DNA of 64,000 bases from Ascaris suum. Its lineage: Eukaryota; Nematoda; Chromadorea; Rhabditida; Ascarididae. The translations under genes and the position numbers were made by a program. This document shows positions 34,208 through 47,039 of this stretch, one piece after another (within the stretch, counting starts at the first letter, position 1; every line of letters begins with the position of its first letter). The stretch is from the NCBI GenBank assembly GCA_013433145.1, contig CM024177.1:2692110-2756109 (forward strand), given 5' to 3'. A model generated the notes under the pieces. That model had not been told where the DNA came from. It was given only the letters and a program-made list of their open reading frames with translations, and made no database searches.

Positions 34208-37200
34208 CTAGCAAAGACATCGAGGCGGTGGAACCTCAGGAATCTTCTCGAGATCAAAACTGTCCGCCTCGAACTGCCTGAGGTCTTCTTCCGAAAGTGA
34301 CTCCACCTGAGAATAGTAATAATCCGGAAACTTGGTGCGTTCCCTCCTGTTTGAATCACCTCGTGATGAACTAAATTAAATGCGCTCAAACTTGAGACGT
34401 TTTCATAACAAACTCTTCACGCGCATTTTTATTTACTCAATAAACTCTTCAATAAACTAAATTGGAGAAACTGAAACAAGCAAAAAAAAGAAAAAAGCGA
34501 TGTGAAAGAATAGAGAGATAGAGAAAAATAAAGAAAAGAAGGGAAGAGAATATTTTAAGTTAGATTTCCTCTCAACTGCCAAAACACAACGTGAACGCCG
34601 TTCATATGTTCCTTGGAATTTCAATATTCACACCGAAACTTAATCCATACGTTTGAATTACTTCTTATAAAACTTCTGCCTAAAACTAGATGCCCTCAAA
34701 GAGGGTGAAGGATGGGAAGCAAGAAGGCAAAGGGGAGAGAAAGCGAAGAAAAGAGGGAGGGATTTTCTGTGGGAGCCATGGTATTAGAGAAGCATCCCTC
34801 TGTAGACACATCGAATGGGGGATGGGGGAAAGGTGTGGGCAAGGCGGTTGTGGAATAGCGCCTAGACATGATGATTTCCTGATACATCAACGCCATAACA
34901 TACTACGATGATAATGTCAACACATAAAAGCTCCAATTTATTTTCATTGAAAAACGATTCTTCCACTATATACTCCTTCTAACTCCTTCCGATCATCATA
35001 AACAACTCCCCACTCTCCACTTAGATTATTCGTTTCAGTTTTAGTGCGAATATTTGTCAGTTTTAGTGCATCAAAATAGACAAAAGTTTATAAAAAAGAT
35101 AAAGGAAAGCTCACTAATAAATCAACTGCAACTCATCATCATCTATAATCAATGAACAAAGCTTTAAGCTTTTCAAATATGACATCAAACAGCTGAAAAA
35201 AAACAGAAAATAATGAATAAAGATAAATTAAAGGTAATTTATAAACAGGAAACTTATACCTTTGGTCAGCAGAGACGGAAACGTTGTGCTCTATGAGTGA
35301 AAAGTGTTCACGGCTAACAGATGAAGAATCCAAATTATCGTATCTGAATACAAGCAAATATATACTCTTTCGAATATTTATCTAAGGAAGACCGCAATTG
35401 CGTAGAAGAAACTGTGCTGTTGTTTTTTAGAATTAAAAACATGTTGATGGATATAAAAACAAATACATATATAAACCGATTCACATTATAATATGAGAAA
35501 GGATGCTAGCTTTACAGAAAAATTCATAGTTAGGGTAAAGAAAAACTCACAACTTAGGTAAAGACGGCGATTCATCGGTGGGCGGCGTGTCGGCGATCTG
35601 TGGATTAGCTTGGCGTTGAGAATCCTTTTTCAAATTTGGTGCCACCCACCTGTACCTGCTGAAAAAACCAACCAACTTTAATCCCACATGTTATTAGTTA
35701 CACTACAGCAACTACACGACGCTGATTTCATAGATTTGCTGATACCGTCGTTTCGACTCTTGTGGCGCTAACGTTGCACTGCTACAACCGACTGTAAAAG
35801 CAATAACACCTTCCCTATTAGCCCAAGTTATTCTTGGTTGTGCGTCTTGGATTTGAAGATATGTGTATGTGATATCTGTTAAAACCTCAGTTCACTTCAT
35901 GTATAAAAGGACCAACTCTTCTTCCAGTGATCAGGTATCAGGCACTTCTCTTTTAACGGCCAGGTGCTAGGCATTCCTCTTTTCATGACTAATTAGTAGG
36001 CACTTTGGATGTGATTGCCACCAGATAAGAAGACTCGATATGCCGTAATAATCCTCTCTAGAAATATAAAGAAGAGCACCTCGGATGCTCGAATATGAAG
36101 CGTGTAACTACCTAAACTCATGGCGGAAATATAGGGTTGTTGTAATAGAGGCCAGCTTTATTATGCCGCTCAAATAAACCTCTGTATCCGCCTTGCCCCC
36201 CTCAACTTGCTACGTCCGTAGTATGATAAGCTGCCACATTTGCCGTGATCATCACTTCCCAAGGGAACGACGAATGGTGAGCAACTGCACGGTGAAATGC
36301 ACAAATAATTGGATAAAGATGGATCAATCTATAAAGAAACACGCATCTATATTCCTCTAATTTTGTTTCATTATCTTACCCACCTTTAGCCTTAGTGGAA
36401 ACTAGAAGAGAAATATCCAAAGAAATCCCCGGTCTTTATTCTCGAAATCGATGAAAAAAATGCAAATTTTAGCGATGAAAAGCCTCTAAACTATTTAAAA
36501 ACGTGCAACCTTCGATCGGAGAAAAACGATGGTGGAGCAGCCATTTGCCGGTGACCGTATCCATCAGCGTTTGCCCCGTGCACTCCTTCGTCGTTTCTAC
36601 ACTCATGCTGAGCGATATGGGTAAATATTTGTATTGAATAAAAACTTAACGAAAAAAAAATTTTTCTTCATTGAATATAATGTTTACTGAAGAGCAACGA
36701 TGAAAGGAATACACCCCAGCCATCATGTGTTTCGGAGAGATTTCTCTCTTAGTCTCCTCTCTCATCATTTCTCTCTCTCTTTTGATGACTGAATAATATT
36801 TTTAATGCACATACCAACTAACAGTAATCAAGGGAACAGAAGGGAAAAGAGTATGTGGCTGTTACAGGTACGTATACTGCAGGTATACAGGTATATTAGG
36901 CACTCATTGAGCACATCTACGTTATATTCTACCATATTCTACATACTTATCAAACACAAATCACCGCAAATGAAATCACGAACATAGTCTCTAATTTCCT
37001 TAAATGAGTAATCAAACAAATTGCATATTCTTCACACAAAGTAAGCAAAATGCTTAGCATTTATATGACGATATGTTGTAAAGGTAAATTATTGCCTTAT
37101 TACAGGTAAAGGTGAGAATTAATTCATAACAATTAACCACCTTTAATTATCGAAGAAGAATTATCAATAGTTAGTGAAGATTCATTTTCATGTTATTTTA

Positions 37201-38444
37201 ATGTTATCTCTTCGAATCGATTCTCCTTGAAGCAAGCGAAACATATTCTAACTGTTAGTATAACTTCATCAATTAAAGAAAATCATTTACCACATTTGAA
37301 TGAATCGCATTTTTGCCCTCGTTATGTGCTTGATTCCATCGTTCGTTGTATGACATAGTTGGATATCCTCTATAGTCGTCATTATTTCCGATATATGACG
37401 TATTTGGATGTCTTATATATGTATGTCGCCCATCCTAGAAAAAAACAAATCAACGAAGCAATAGAACCTCAAGATGTTCCTTAAGTTCGAGTTGGCGCAT
37501 TTAAAGTAGCTTGACCCTCTTTTTGAGATGCAATTCTATCAACAAGTGAGCGTCAACTGAACGTCCCATTAATCAGCATCTGCTAATTGTCTGAATGGAG
37601 AGTTAAGACAGTAGAGTTCCGCCATGCAAAATAAAAAATAGACGAGTTTAACTCAAAAGGAAGCGCTAAAAAGAGGTTCAGTTGCAATAGTAAAAGTATT
37701 CTAAGATTACACAATGTCATATTTACTGAAAAAAAAGGATATGATGAATCGCTTATTTATTATAGGTTTCAATTCGATGTTCCTCTACTCGATGGGGATC
37801 TTTTATCCCTCTCAATTTTAGAGGAGGGAATAAGCTTTCTGCTTCCTTTTCTTCAAACGTCATCTAATTCTCCCAAGTTTCGAGTAATGACCCATTCAGT
37901 GTGCACCTTTTATTCAAAATAAAACGATCTGTTCAGCGGAGTGATTTCAGAGAAATAAAATAACTCCACCATCAATAAAACAAAGTGCTGATTTTAATAT
38001 CTCTATTCCACGCCTGAAAAACCCGCTGAAACACTTCAGTGTCACAACTTCTTCTGGAATGAGATGTGCCCTATCCCACAGAATCCTCTAGCATCGATTC
38101 ACTCTCCCACTCATCAATCACTGTGCATATAGCCTGTGACTTATAGTTCGCAAAAATTTCACCCCGTCTTACTGGCATTCTTTCTATCGCTTTCGAAATT
38201 TTTTTCTTTATTATGAGGTGTAACCTAGAAAGGTGAATTGAGGGGGCGACATTCAAATAACGCTCACTCTATCGGTACAAAAAAGGAAATAACACTTGAT
38301 ATTCATCGTGCAAACAAAAAAGACCACCTGTTGTGAAGGGACCGACTGGCCTGAGGTTATATGATGCGAAAATGGACATCGATCACCGTTACGACAACAA
38401 CCGATCGCAAAGAATTTGCACGGAACTATTGAAGATGGCCTCAT
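34208..38444 (-). CDS. NUP42: NUP42-like CCCH zinc-finger protein
   Basis: Six minus-strand exons in compatible phase: 38444-38328, 37434-37291, 36607-36510, 35655-35551, 35343-35260 and 34370-34208 (TAG), about 236 residues. Residues 9-26 form one CCCH finger (PCKFFAIGCCRNGDRCPFSH), at the extreme N-terminus as in NUP42. The middle is Asn/Tyr/Gly-rich, then Pro/Ser-rich. The last exon contains LSEEDLRQFEADSFDLEKIP followed by EVPPP, close to the GLE1-binding tail of human NUP42 (TVEELEQF...FTLGKIPLKPPP). NUP42 sits on the cytoplasmic side of the nuclear pore and helps GLE1 activate DDX19 in mRNA export. Odd points: I see no FG repeats, and it is about half the human length. A TTTTTGTATAG just before the ATG could be an SL trans-splice site or a cis acceptor. 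Another CCCH family cannot be excluded; the assignment rests on the two ends. Confidence 0.62.
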
Positions 38445-41400
38445 CTATACAAAAAGAATAACACTGTAAAAAACATCGTTACGGAGACGCAATAACCGGA
38501 AGATATTATATGAGAAGCAAATTAAATGTAACCACCGTACGACTCCGAATAAAGCCCCACCTTCCAGAGAAATCTTTTCGTCAGATTTTCATTCGTACTT
38601 TGGAAATTTTTCTATAACAGTAACTGACTAAAGAATTCGTTGCTATTTCATTACTACAGGAATGTTTTCTAGAAGACTAGGGCATGATCCTTCGGTACAT
38701 CAGTGAAGCAACTGTATAAATAAGGGTTCCATATAGACGTAGTTTTTCGGTCCTCCTAAAGGAGAGAAAGGACTCGAACAAATTGGATGGGGCGCTTGAG
38801 TGGAAAAGGGTGAGCTTGAACTGTGTTCAGGTAAATGAGCTACAAGGATTATGAAATAGGTATATTGCCTGCTGTGCAAATCATACTGAGTTAAGAAAGC
38901 AGCGCCTACCACACCAAGTTTGTCAACGCTTGCATTACTCAAACTTTTTCACGAGTGAAAAGAGTCGATCCCGTCCCTGGCCACAACGGACACAACGTTT
39001 GAGCCTTGATCGTACATAGAGATGTCGAACCTAATCCCAACCCGGTCTTACTAAGACGCCGCCCAAATCGGACTAAGTTTAATTCTTTATTCGTCTGATC
39101 ATCCGTTCCTGGTCAGATCAGAGCTGGACCTTATCTACACCCCGAAACACACAACAGCTTAAAAGTCTGTTTTCATAGGAGAAATCCGGGAAGTGATTTC
39201 GAAAACTGAATGAAGGCCAACTAGAACGGAAAATTAAATAGTGCAACTTTCAGCTCAAAAGGCGATAAACTGTTAGAACAAGCAAAAAACAAACAACAAA
39301 GATGTCTAATAATGGGACTTGCAACATGTCAGAACCGATGCGTCTCTAAGAACTCTCAAGTAGAAGAGGCAAAGGCGGGATTGGGGGGGGGGGGGGAGGG
39401 TTGAAGCCGACCGAATGTATCACTCTGCGTCGATTTGAGATGGGGCTTATGTTGTCCGCAACTCCTCAAAATCAACGTTTGCGTATTTGAAGGGCATTTA
39501 TGGAAGATGAAGGTTTCTAAAAGATGGGACACAGTAACTATTCGCGAATAATCGAGGTTTGACGAGCGATTTGTCGGCCAATAGGAAACGAATGACATAA
39601 ATTTGATCACTTGTCCAGCTCTGGTATATTTCTTAAATATAATAAACTGAGTTCTAATGCAAGACTATTTGGGGTGTGCTGTTTTGAAGACAATTTGAAC
39701 GACACCGCCCTCTATGGTGCTAACATGCTATGCAGGCTTCGTGGGATGCAAATAACTGCACGGCGACTCATTAAATTAGACCTGCGAGGTTTCCTGTTGG
39801 ATCGTGCGGGTTTCCATGGACAGCCACCCTGATCCTACAGATGAGATGACATTTTCCGCACGACGGAAGGATGACCTCGTTATTTCCGTCTTCCCACTCC
39901 ACTCTCTGCGCTCTTTCTCCTAGATATCCGCTATATGGATTTCGGCCCACACGTCCTCGGAGCTCTTACAACCGCAATTAATGATGACATGTTGGGACAG
40001 ATGCGCCACCGACATCATTTGCTTGGATGAGCGCAATGTGCGAAAAACGAATCATTTTACTGCGACTTTTCGTGTTTCTCTCAACTTTCCGTAAATCTTA
40101 TAACCAAACACTCAAACGAGGGACTGTTAATAAGACATGGCCTGAAACATCAGATTTAAAGATATATGAGGTTCTAACCACTGATAACCTCAATAATATT
40201 TCAAGCGCAGTACAACATTACTTTATCTTATTAATCCCTTTCTATGTTTTAATTAATCGACACCGTCTGTCTACCTGTGCACCTCTAGCTAACAAAACAC
40301 AACGAAGTCAAGGAACACCGACCTCAAGCTAATGCCTAAAAGAGGATGCATGCCTAAAGGATTCGTAGAGACTGAAAATACTCCCACCATCAAACCACGA
40401 GGATCACAGAAGAATCAATCGCCACTCTTCCACATCAACTATTTCATTTGTTACTATTCTTCAACAATCGACCTTTGTGCTTTTTAAAAATATTCCTCCT
40501 GACCGAGGCATTTTCAACCTTAGTATTAAAGAATGCCCTATACTTCCACTCACCACATTTAATTAGAAAGGGTATAGCGTGTCGACCATTTGCAACATTG
40601 CAGTGCTGTAACAATGAAACTCTACTTTCAGCACTTGCATTCTCTCCTTCTCCCCCTTCAAGATCCTCGGCTTAGTTTGCCATGAAGATCGAACGATACC
40701 CGATGGCATTGGAATGACGTTAAGTGGCGCCTTAAACTAATTGAAGGCACAACGCGACAAAGCTGCAAACAACAACAACACACCACACATTCATTTTTAG
40801 ACAAGTGCTAGGAGATCTCAACATTTAAAAAAACAACATGAAGGCAATACATTTGCGTAACGATCCCACCGAAAAATAATAACATTATACAAATAGTGCA
40901 ATCACTCAAAACTGAGGTCTCCTCCCCTCCCCCCATATAGTCACCAACAATTCCCTCCTATATACATGAGCGATCATGGTAAAACTACTTCAGTACCTTA
41001 TGAACAGCGGATGCAATTCTTTTCTTTCATGGCTAAGAAAATATGCAATAGTAAGTCAGTCACCATTCGACGTAATTTTCGAGTAAATTGTATTGACAAA
41101 GGGGAGGAGGGCGACCATCTGCAGAGGGGGAAGGGTGAAACCTCGGGAAGCAACGACTTGATCAAAATAACTGCACAAATGGAAATCATCGACGTTTATC
41201 AAACAACTATATTATTCGTCCATGAACCTAAGAAAAATTATCAATATTAATACACAGCAAGCGATAAATATTACATTCAAAAATATGCAAACAATAAATT
41301 TAACAACTCTTAAAGTCCGTTTGCGTTTATATTCGCTTATTATTTAAAGTCGTTGAAAAATAAGATCGAAACACGTTCTCTGAAAGCACCTTTGCTAATC

Positions 41401-41517
41401 GTTTTTAGGGGAGAACAAAATGCTCCCATTCGTATCGTTCTCGAGTTCCATCTTAAACCTATTTGTTTATGCAATATGCTCGAAGACCACCTTGTTACTA
41501 TAGAATAATAAGAGTAA
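38445..41517. other. Intergenic stretch between the unrecognised gene and the NUP42-like gene
   Basis: No gene recognised. It contains a run of 14 G at 39383-39396. Minus-strand frames at 38700-38942 and 39356-39610 are open but have no family or clear splice partners. Confidence 0.5.
39383..39396. repeat. Poly(G) tract
   Basis: Fourteen consecutive G followed by AGGG in AT-rich sequence. Confidence 0.93.
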
Positions 41518-44500
41518 TTATCGCCGAGTTACTACGGGAGCAGGAGAGTGCGCATCGTGTCGGTCAAACGTCTCTCCGCTTATAGCTTCAGTTGCTTGAT
41601 CACCTTCGAATACCTGCAATTGTCTCCTCTCTCTTACTTTTAAAGAAATAAACCAATGATAAGTGGACAACATCGAGAGTCGAAAATGCGTTTAATGCAC
41701 CACATCCACCCAACATTACAATATACCTAACCCCGCCAAATATCATAATGCATCTAACTCGCCTGAGATACTACACCTGACCTGCCTAGCAGTGCTCAGA
41801 ACACCTACAGTAGCCTACTGCTGGAACGTGAAATGATCAAAAATCAAATCCGAGGCACGAGTTCTGCTTTATCCGCATTTTTTAAAACCATAGTAGAGTG
41901 GGAAAATCGTGAGTTAGGACCATCCGCATTAGTCATATTCCACTAAAATTCTTCAATATCACATCAACACAATGAACCATTCGAATAAAATATTTTCAAA
42001 ACTATCGAAAAACCTGTGCTTTGTGGGTTATTTGTAAAATAGGTAAAGGCGGTCAATTAAATGCTAAATACCTGTCCATATTCCTGCTCATTTCGAACTC
42101 GCGCTTTCGCTGAAATCTTCGGTGGCTTACGACGCAAATCGTTTCTGCAAAAATATCAACAATAATTAAAATAAAAGGCGCGAAGATATATAAAACAAAC
42201 ATAACAAAACGATAAAATATGAAAAGATACATGTCAAACTAAATTATAAAACGCCACCTTCCGTCAAAGAAAAAAAGCACGAATACCTGCTTTCCTCATA
42301 AAAAGAAAAAACTACAGCGGAGTCTAAAAGTGAAGTACGAAAACGCATTCAATTTCACGTCAAAGACAATTAATTTTAATGAATAGATTAATGAAAAAAT
42401 CCACTCAACAGATATTCAAATCAGCAACTAATTATTGCTTCAGGATCTGTAGTTCTGGATTCAATCCACAGAAAATGGCCCCCTTTACTCCAAAATGCGA
42501 GGCATTATTTAAAGCAAACATAAGAACTAATACAAGCTTAGCACAATCTTTACAACGTCATTGAAATGTGACATAACACGGTGTATATCCACAATTAGCG
42601 CACATCTATGTGCATAAAGTGAGGATATCACAAATGATGATTCGTGAACAGAAAACAAACGCCAATTCAACCGAATAAAGAGCAATAATTATAGGGTTTT
42701 ATAGCGTAAACTAAACGAGATTAAAAAGAATAAACAAGAAATTCTCGTTGCTTATTCTTCTACCTCGTTCATGAAGGGATTGGAAACAGCATCAAAAAAT
42801 TCCCTTAAACTAAAAACTGCAAAAAGAAAAAGAGCTTACAGTGCGGTTTTTACAGCAAAATCGGATGCAGTCACAATGTAGTGCTCGTTTTCGTCGTCTC
42901 CAGGTTGCACTCCACAACACGCTACATGCAGATCTGCAAAATGGCATGTCGCTATCATCGCTTATATGCCCCTTGAGTAAGTGCTCAACTGATAACGTAT
43001 CAAATCTAGGCATTCACCTATTGCATGATTTTTGCAGGTAACCACGCATGCCGTTTATACTGCTAAGTAGGTGATTTCATCTGGAGTTGCTGCAAAAAAT
43101 ACAAAAACGTAACAACTCAAAGATGGTAAATCGTGTCTCATCGCTAGCAAGAAGGAGTGGAACAGTGAAAACCTAACACCGTAAAAACTCGAAAAAGCCT
43201 AAGGAGCATGGGACAGAAATACAGGTGTATAATATTCTCTAAAGTGATTGTACTATACCGTAAAATAATTTGCCAACATTGTGCCGTTAAATCTTATAAT
43301 CTTGCTTCATTTCAAAGCTCGATTAGGATAAATGCACATCGATATACAAATACCCGAAACCATAATTATCCAAGTGCAACAATCCCTTTCATTATGAAGA
43401 GGTGGAAAAAAAATGAAATAAAAACGAAAAATAAGGATTAAAAAATTTCAAATAGAACTAAAATTACCAGCGATTGTTTTGAGGTAGATTTGCGGAAAAT
43501 CGATATAGGTAACACCTTTAAGACCCCGTTCCCTTGTTCGCACACTGAATGAACTGTACAGCTCCGGTGGGATCATCTGCAATCCATACCTTCACCAACA
43601 GGAATCACAGAGACAATCCCATCGTGCCTTCCTCATTATACATTGACGATCTCACCCCATTCCATCGCCGGGATTCACATCAAATGGAAGTCAAAAGACC
43701 TGGGAACAGACAGTTTCTTATGTTCTTTCTGAACAACAAAACATGATCGCTACACAAGGGGACTACCATACTGTCTTGAATAATGCCCCCATCTCAACAG
43801 AATTGCCTCACTTTACCCATTACAAGTTGGCATGGACTGCCTTTGCAAAAAGCTTCCTTTACCCTTACCGTTTTCATCTGAAGTATTATAACAACAATCA
43901 ATGCGCTTTGAATGACCCGCTGGTGGATGTTAAAATGGTTGTTATTCCACTGCTGCTATGAGCTTCTGAGTATCTCAAAAGTTGCGATAAAACAATCACG
44001 AGATAAAAACGACGCAGGTCCCCTCTCTTGCTCACCTCAATCTCTTCTTTGATGTAACCCATCTTTAGCGCTAATTACCTGAATCACATTTCCAGTACAA
44101 CAGAACATGTTTGCAATACTTTTTGCAATAAAAAAGAGAAATCGCCTCATCTAGTGATTAATAAGTAGAGCTCTCCGTTTTGCAAAATCTGCAAATATTT
44201 GGTATAAATCGTTTCAGAAAGCTAAACAGCTTCCTAAAACGATAGTAGTAAAATTTGCATACAATCATCATTAGTAACGCATTAGATAACAAAACACTCC
44301 CTCCAGCATTATTGACGACTAAATACCTACCATTGACCAGGTGGGAAGAGCACTGCAAAAAAAAACTTCAACTTACTCTTGAGACAATATAGCGGGAAAT
44401 CTTTTGAATATAGGTGATAACACTTTTATCTTTAATGAACTCTCCGTCACCACTCAATTCAGTTACGTAAACGCCAAGATCCTCTCTCGCTGGAATGCCC

Positions 44501-47039
44501 CTCACCGATGGCACCGGAAAGCGTTTATTTGCAATACGCATCGGATTATATATCAGCCTGCGTTCGGCACGCGACGATGATAACACTCGTTTGCCAGTGA
44601 TATGCGTTGGTGTATAGTGAAACTGAATTGAAGAATTCACACCTTTAGTATAATTAAAAGATCAATTATATGAAGGAATATGCACCTGTAATATAATAAA
44701 CCGTACAGGATCACCAACGTATTTTCCAACCGATAAAAGACGTTCGACCGGAAGAAACTCAATGTCTCATCAACTGCTTAACTACAGTGCATGAGAATTA
44801 CATATTAGTAGTCTATGACAATAAACTATAGTTTAAAGCACTATATCGAATGAATTTTTTTCGTAGTTTCGGGAAAATACATTGTCGCGGTAAATTCTGC
44901 GACTGTATCATTTCTACAGGTATTATTTGCAACCATAACGAGGGCATCCCATGCCCTCCAAGGAAAGTTTCATGCTGCAAAACATTTTACTTACCTTCAA
45001 CACTGAGCAATAGCCGTTTCATATCAAACTCAATTAAAGCTGAAATACCTCCCGAATCTGATGTAACACAGCTATATACTAACGGAAAGCTACTACATGC
45101 CGGAATGACACATGCGCCATAAATTTTAAAAGGCAGCATTTTAATATTACAGTTCTAGAACACATAATTTTGTAGAAGGATATTATAAATAGATAAGAAA
45201 CAACCTCTCTCGTAGTGGGCACTCCACGAAGCTGAGTTCGAGTGAGCGAATTGACGGTGTTTCGTAACTTAGCTACCTCTTCTTTCAATTCTTCATTCGC
45301 CGAAATCACTGTATTTACCTGAGAATTATATACCTCAAATTTGGTGTAATACTCACAAAGAACAGAGCTACCCGAATATTTCTGATAAGAGAAATGAGCG
45401 AATGAAGATATTCATAGACCACCTTAACTCGAAATTATCTTCATTAAGCTCAAGAAAGAATCCATAAAGCATTTCTTGCTGTCTTATTCACCCCCTCCGT
45501 TCCCACTTAAAACTTGCAAAGAAACCAAAAGTAACAGCTATATTGGACAGTGAATTTCTCACCAATCGGAAGTCCCTAAAAAAGAAACAAAATTTTGCGA
45601 TAAAATGAGCGGAAAAAAAAAACGAACGAGTGCAGCCATTCCAACGAGAGGAAAGACCAAGTCGGCGGCATTTAGTGTATCCATATTCTGAATGGAATCG
45701 AGTAGTGATGCCATATCGACGTGGGCACTTTCGATTGGCAATTCATTAACAAACGACTGCAATTTATATATATATTTTTTTTAAGTTTTGCATTTTGTTA
45801 TATTAATTTTTAGAATAAGCTATTTTTGATGTAAGCAAATAAATAAATAAATATTTGTAAACATTTCAGCATCATTACCGATGAAAAAAACCGATCGGGA
45901 AGATGACACACGTCAATTTCCCACCATTGAATTGTGCTTCGCATCTGCACTAACAGAAATGTTAGCCATCTGTTCAACGTTGAATTTTGAACACTTTAGA
46001 CGGTCTTATTTGTGGGATTTGCGACATTTTCGGGGATATGCAACAAAAAAACCTGTACTTCCTAGTTATACTAGTAATTACTTACGAAAAAAAGGAACTT
46101 GGAATCTACGGGAAATCGAAATCCGATGAAGTGATGCTAAATTATACTAGCATGAGCTGCTTTCGACTATGAAAACTTCCCAAAAACAATAATAATTTCG
46201 TTCATCGAGAGTATTAGCATCATAACTTGTCAAAATCAAATAATAACGATCAGCGCCAAATACTTCCTGATACAAAAGGATAGATGTGCGTAGCAATACC
46301 ATGACGAATGTTATTGTTTGCAGAGCCGCAAACCAGGATCTAAGATAGTCTTTTTTTTTTCGTTTTTATCTCTTTGCTGTCATCGATCAATGATGCATAA
46401 GAATACTGCATCAAATATAACATATTACAACTCTTTAATTTCTCTAATACAACACGGCTGACACAAGAGATATCATCCTCAACGGTTCTTTCCAATCCCA
46501 GCAAATGTGTTCACACAACTTTGCCCTTTTTCATTCCCGCACCTATACCCAATTGTTGAAGACACTTACCCGAATATCTTCTACTGTTGCGTAGGACTGC
46601 CCAAGAATGTGTCGTCCCACTTCGACCACATCGCAGTCCGACAGATCATCCATCCTAGTCCTACTGTCTTGTTGTGGTTGATCGAAATATTCGACTTGAA
46701 GTGGCTCAGGCGACGAAGCACTCTGAAGTAGTTCGGTAACGTTTCTTGACGCTGATAACATACGTCTATTAGTGCTATCAACTGATCGTACATATGGTGG
46801 AATTAGCGCCAAGCGAGACAGACCAACGTTCCGTCGAATCGGTCCCGCTGTGTGGACCATCTCTCGAGGGGTAGGGGATCGAGACTGGGAACGTGACTGT
46901 CCACAGTGTGTATTAGACGACGCTAGTCTTCTCTCGAATCCTATATCATGCTCGCCACCGCTTTTCCGTGACCAAGTAGATGAACTCCGATCTAAAACAG
47001 TAGCCCAATCATGGGAATGAACGAGCCGACAAACATACT
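41518..47039 (-). CDS. Unrecognised multi-exon protein (5' end not found)
   Basis: Eight minus-strand exons join in phase: 47039-46570, 45756-45658, 45318-45205, 44622-44377, 43576-43468, 42933-42840, 42144-42072 and 41613-41518 (TAA), giving about 433 residues. The first seen exon opens EYVCRLVHSHDWATVLDRSS, then a Ser/Arg-rich disordered-looking part and a Ser/Pro/Gln-rich acidic part. The second and third exons are helical and leucine-rich, ending in a short coiled coil (NEELKEEVAKLRNTVNSL). The fourth is basic. The fifth and sixth (MIPPELYSSF, VTYIDFPQIYLKTIAD, LHVACCGV, EHYIVTASDFAVKTALNDL) look like a folded C-terminal domain, followed by a basic RRKPPKISAKARVR tail. I do not recognise the family and propose no function. 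The first exon needs an upstream exon ending in phase 1; see the 47-nt candidate at 48337-48383. Coding status rests on eight successive phase matches with good splice sites. Confidence 0.65.

Noticed and set aside
42420..42475. tRNA B-box-like GGATTCAATCC
   Set aside because: No A box upstream and the T-arm stem does not pair.
44335..44352. Tiny exon after the fourth exon of the unrecognised gene (TTTGCAG acceptor at 44353)
   Set aside because: It would need an intron of only 24 bases; the exon at 43576-43468 fits in phase and reads better.
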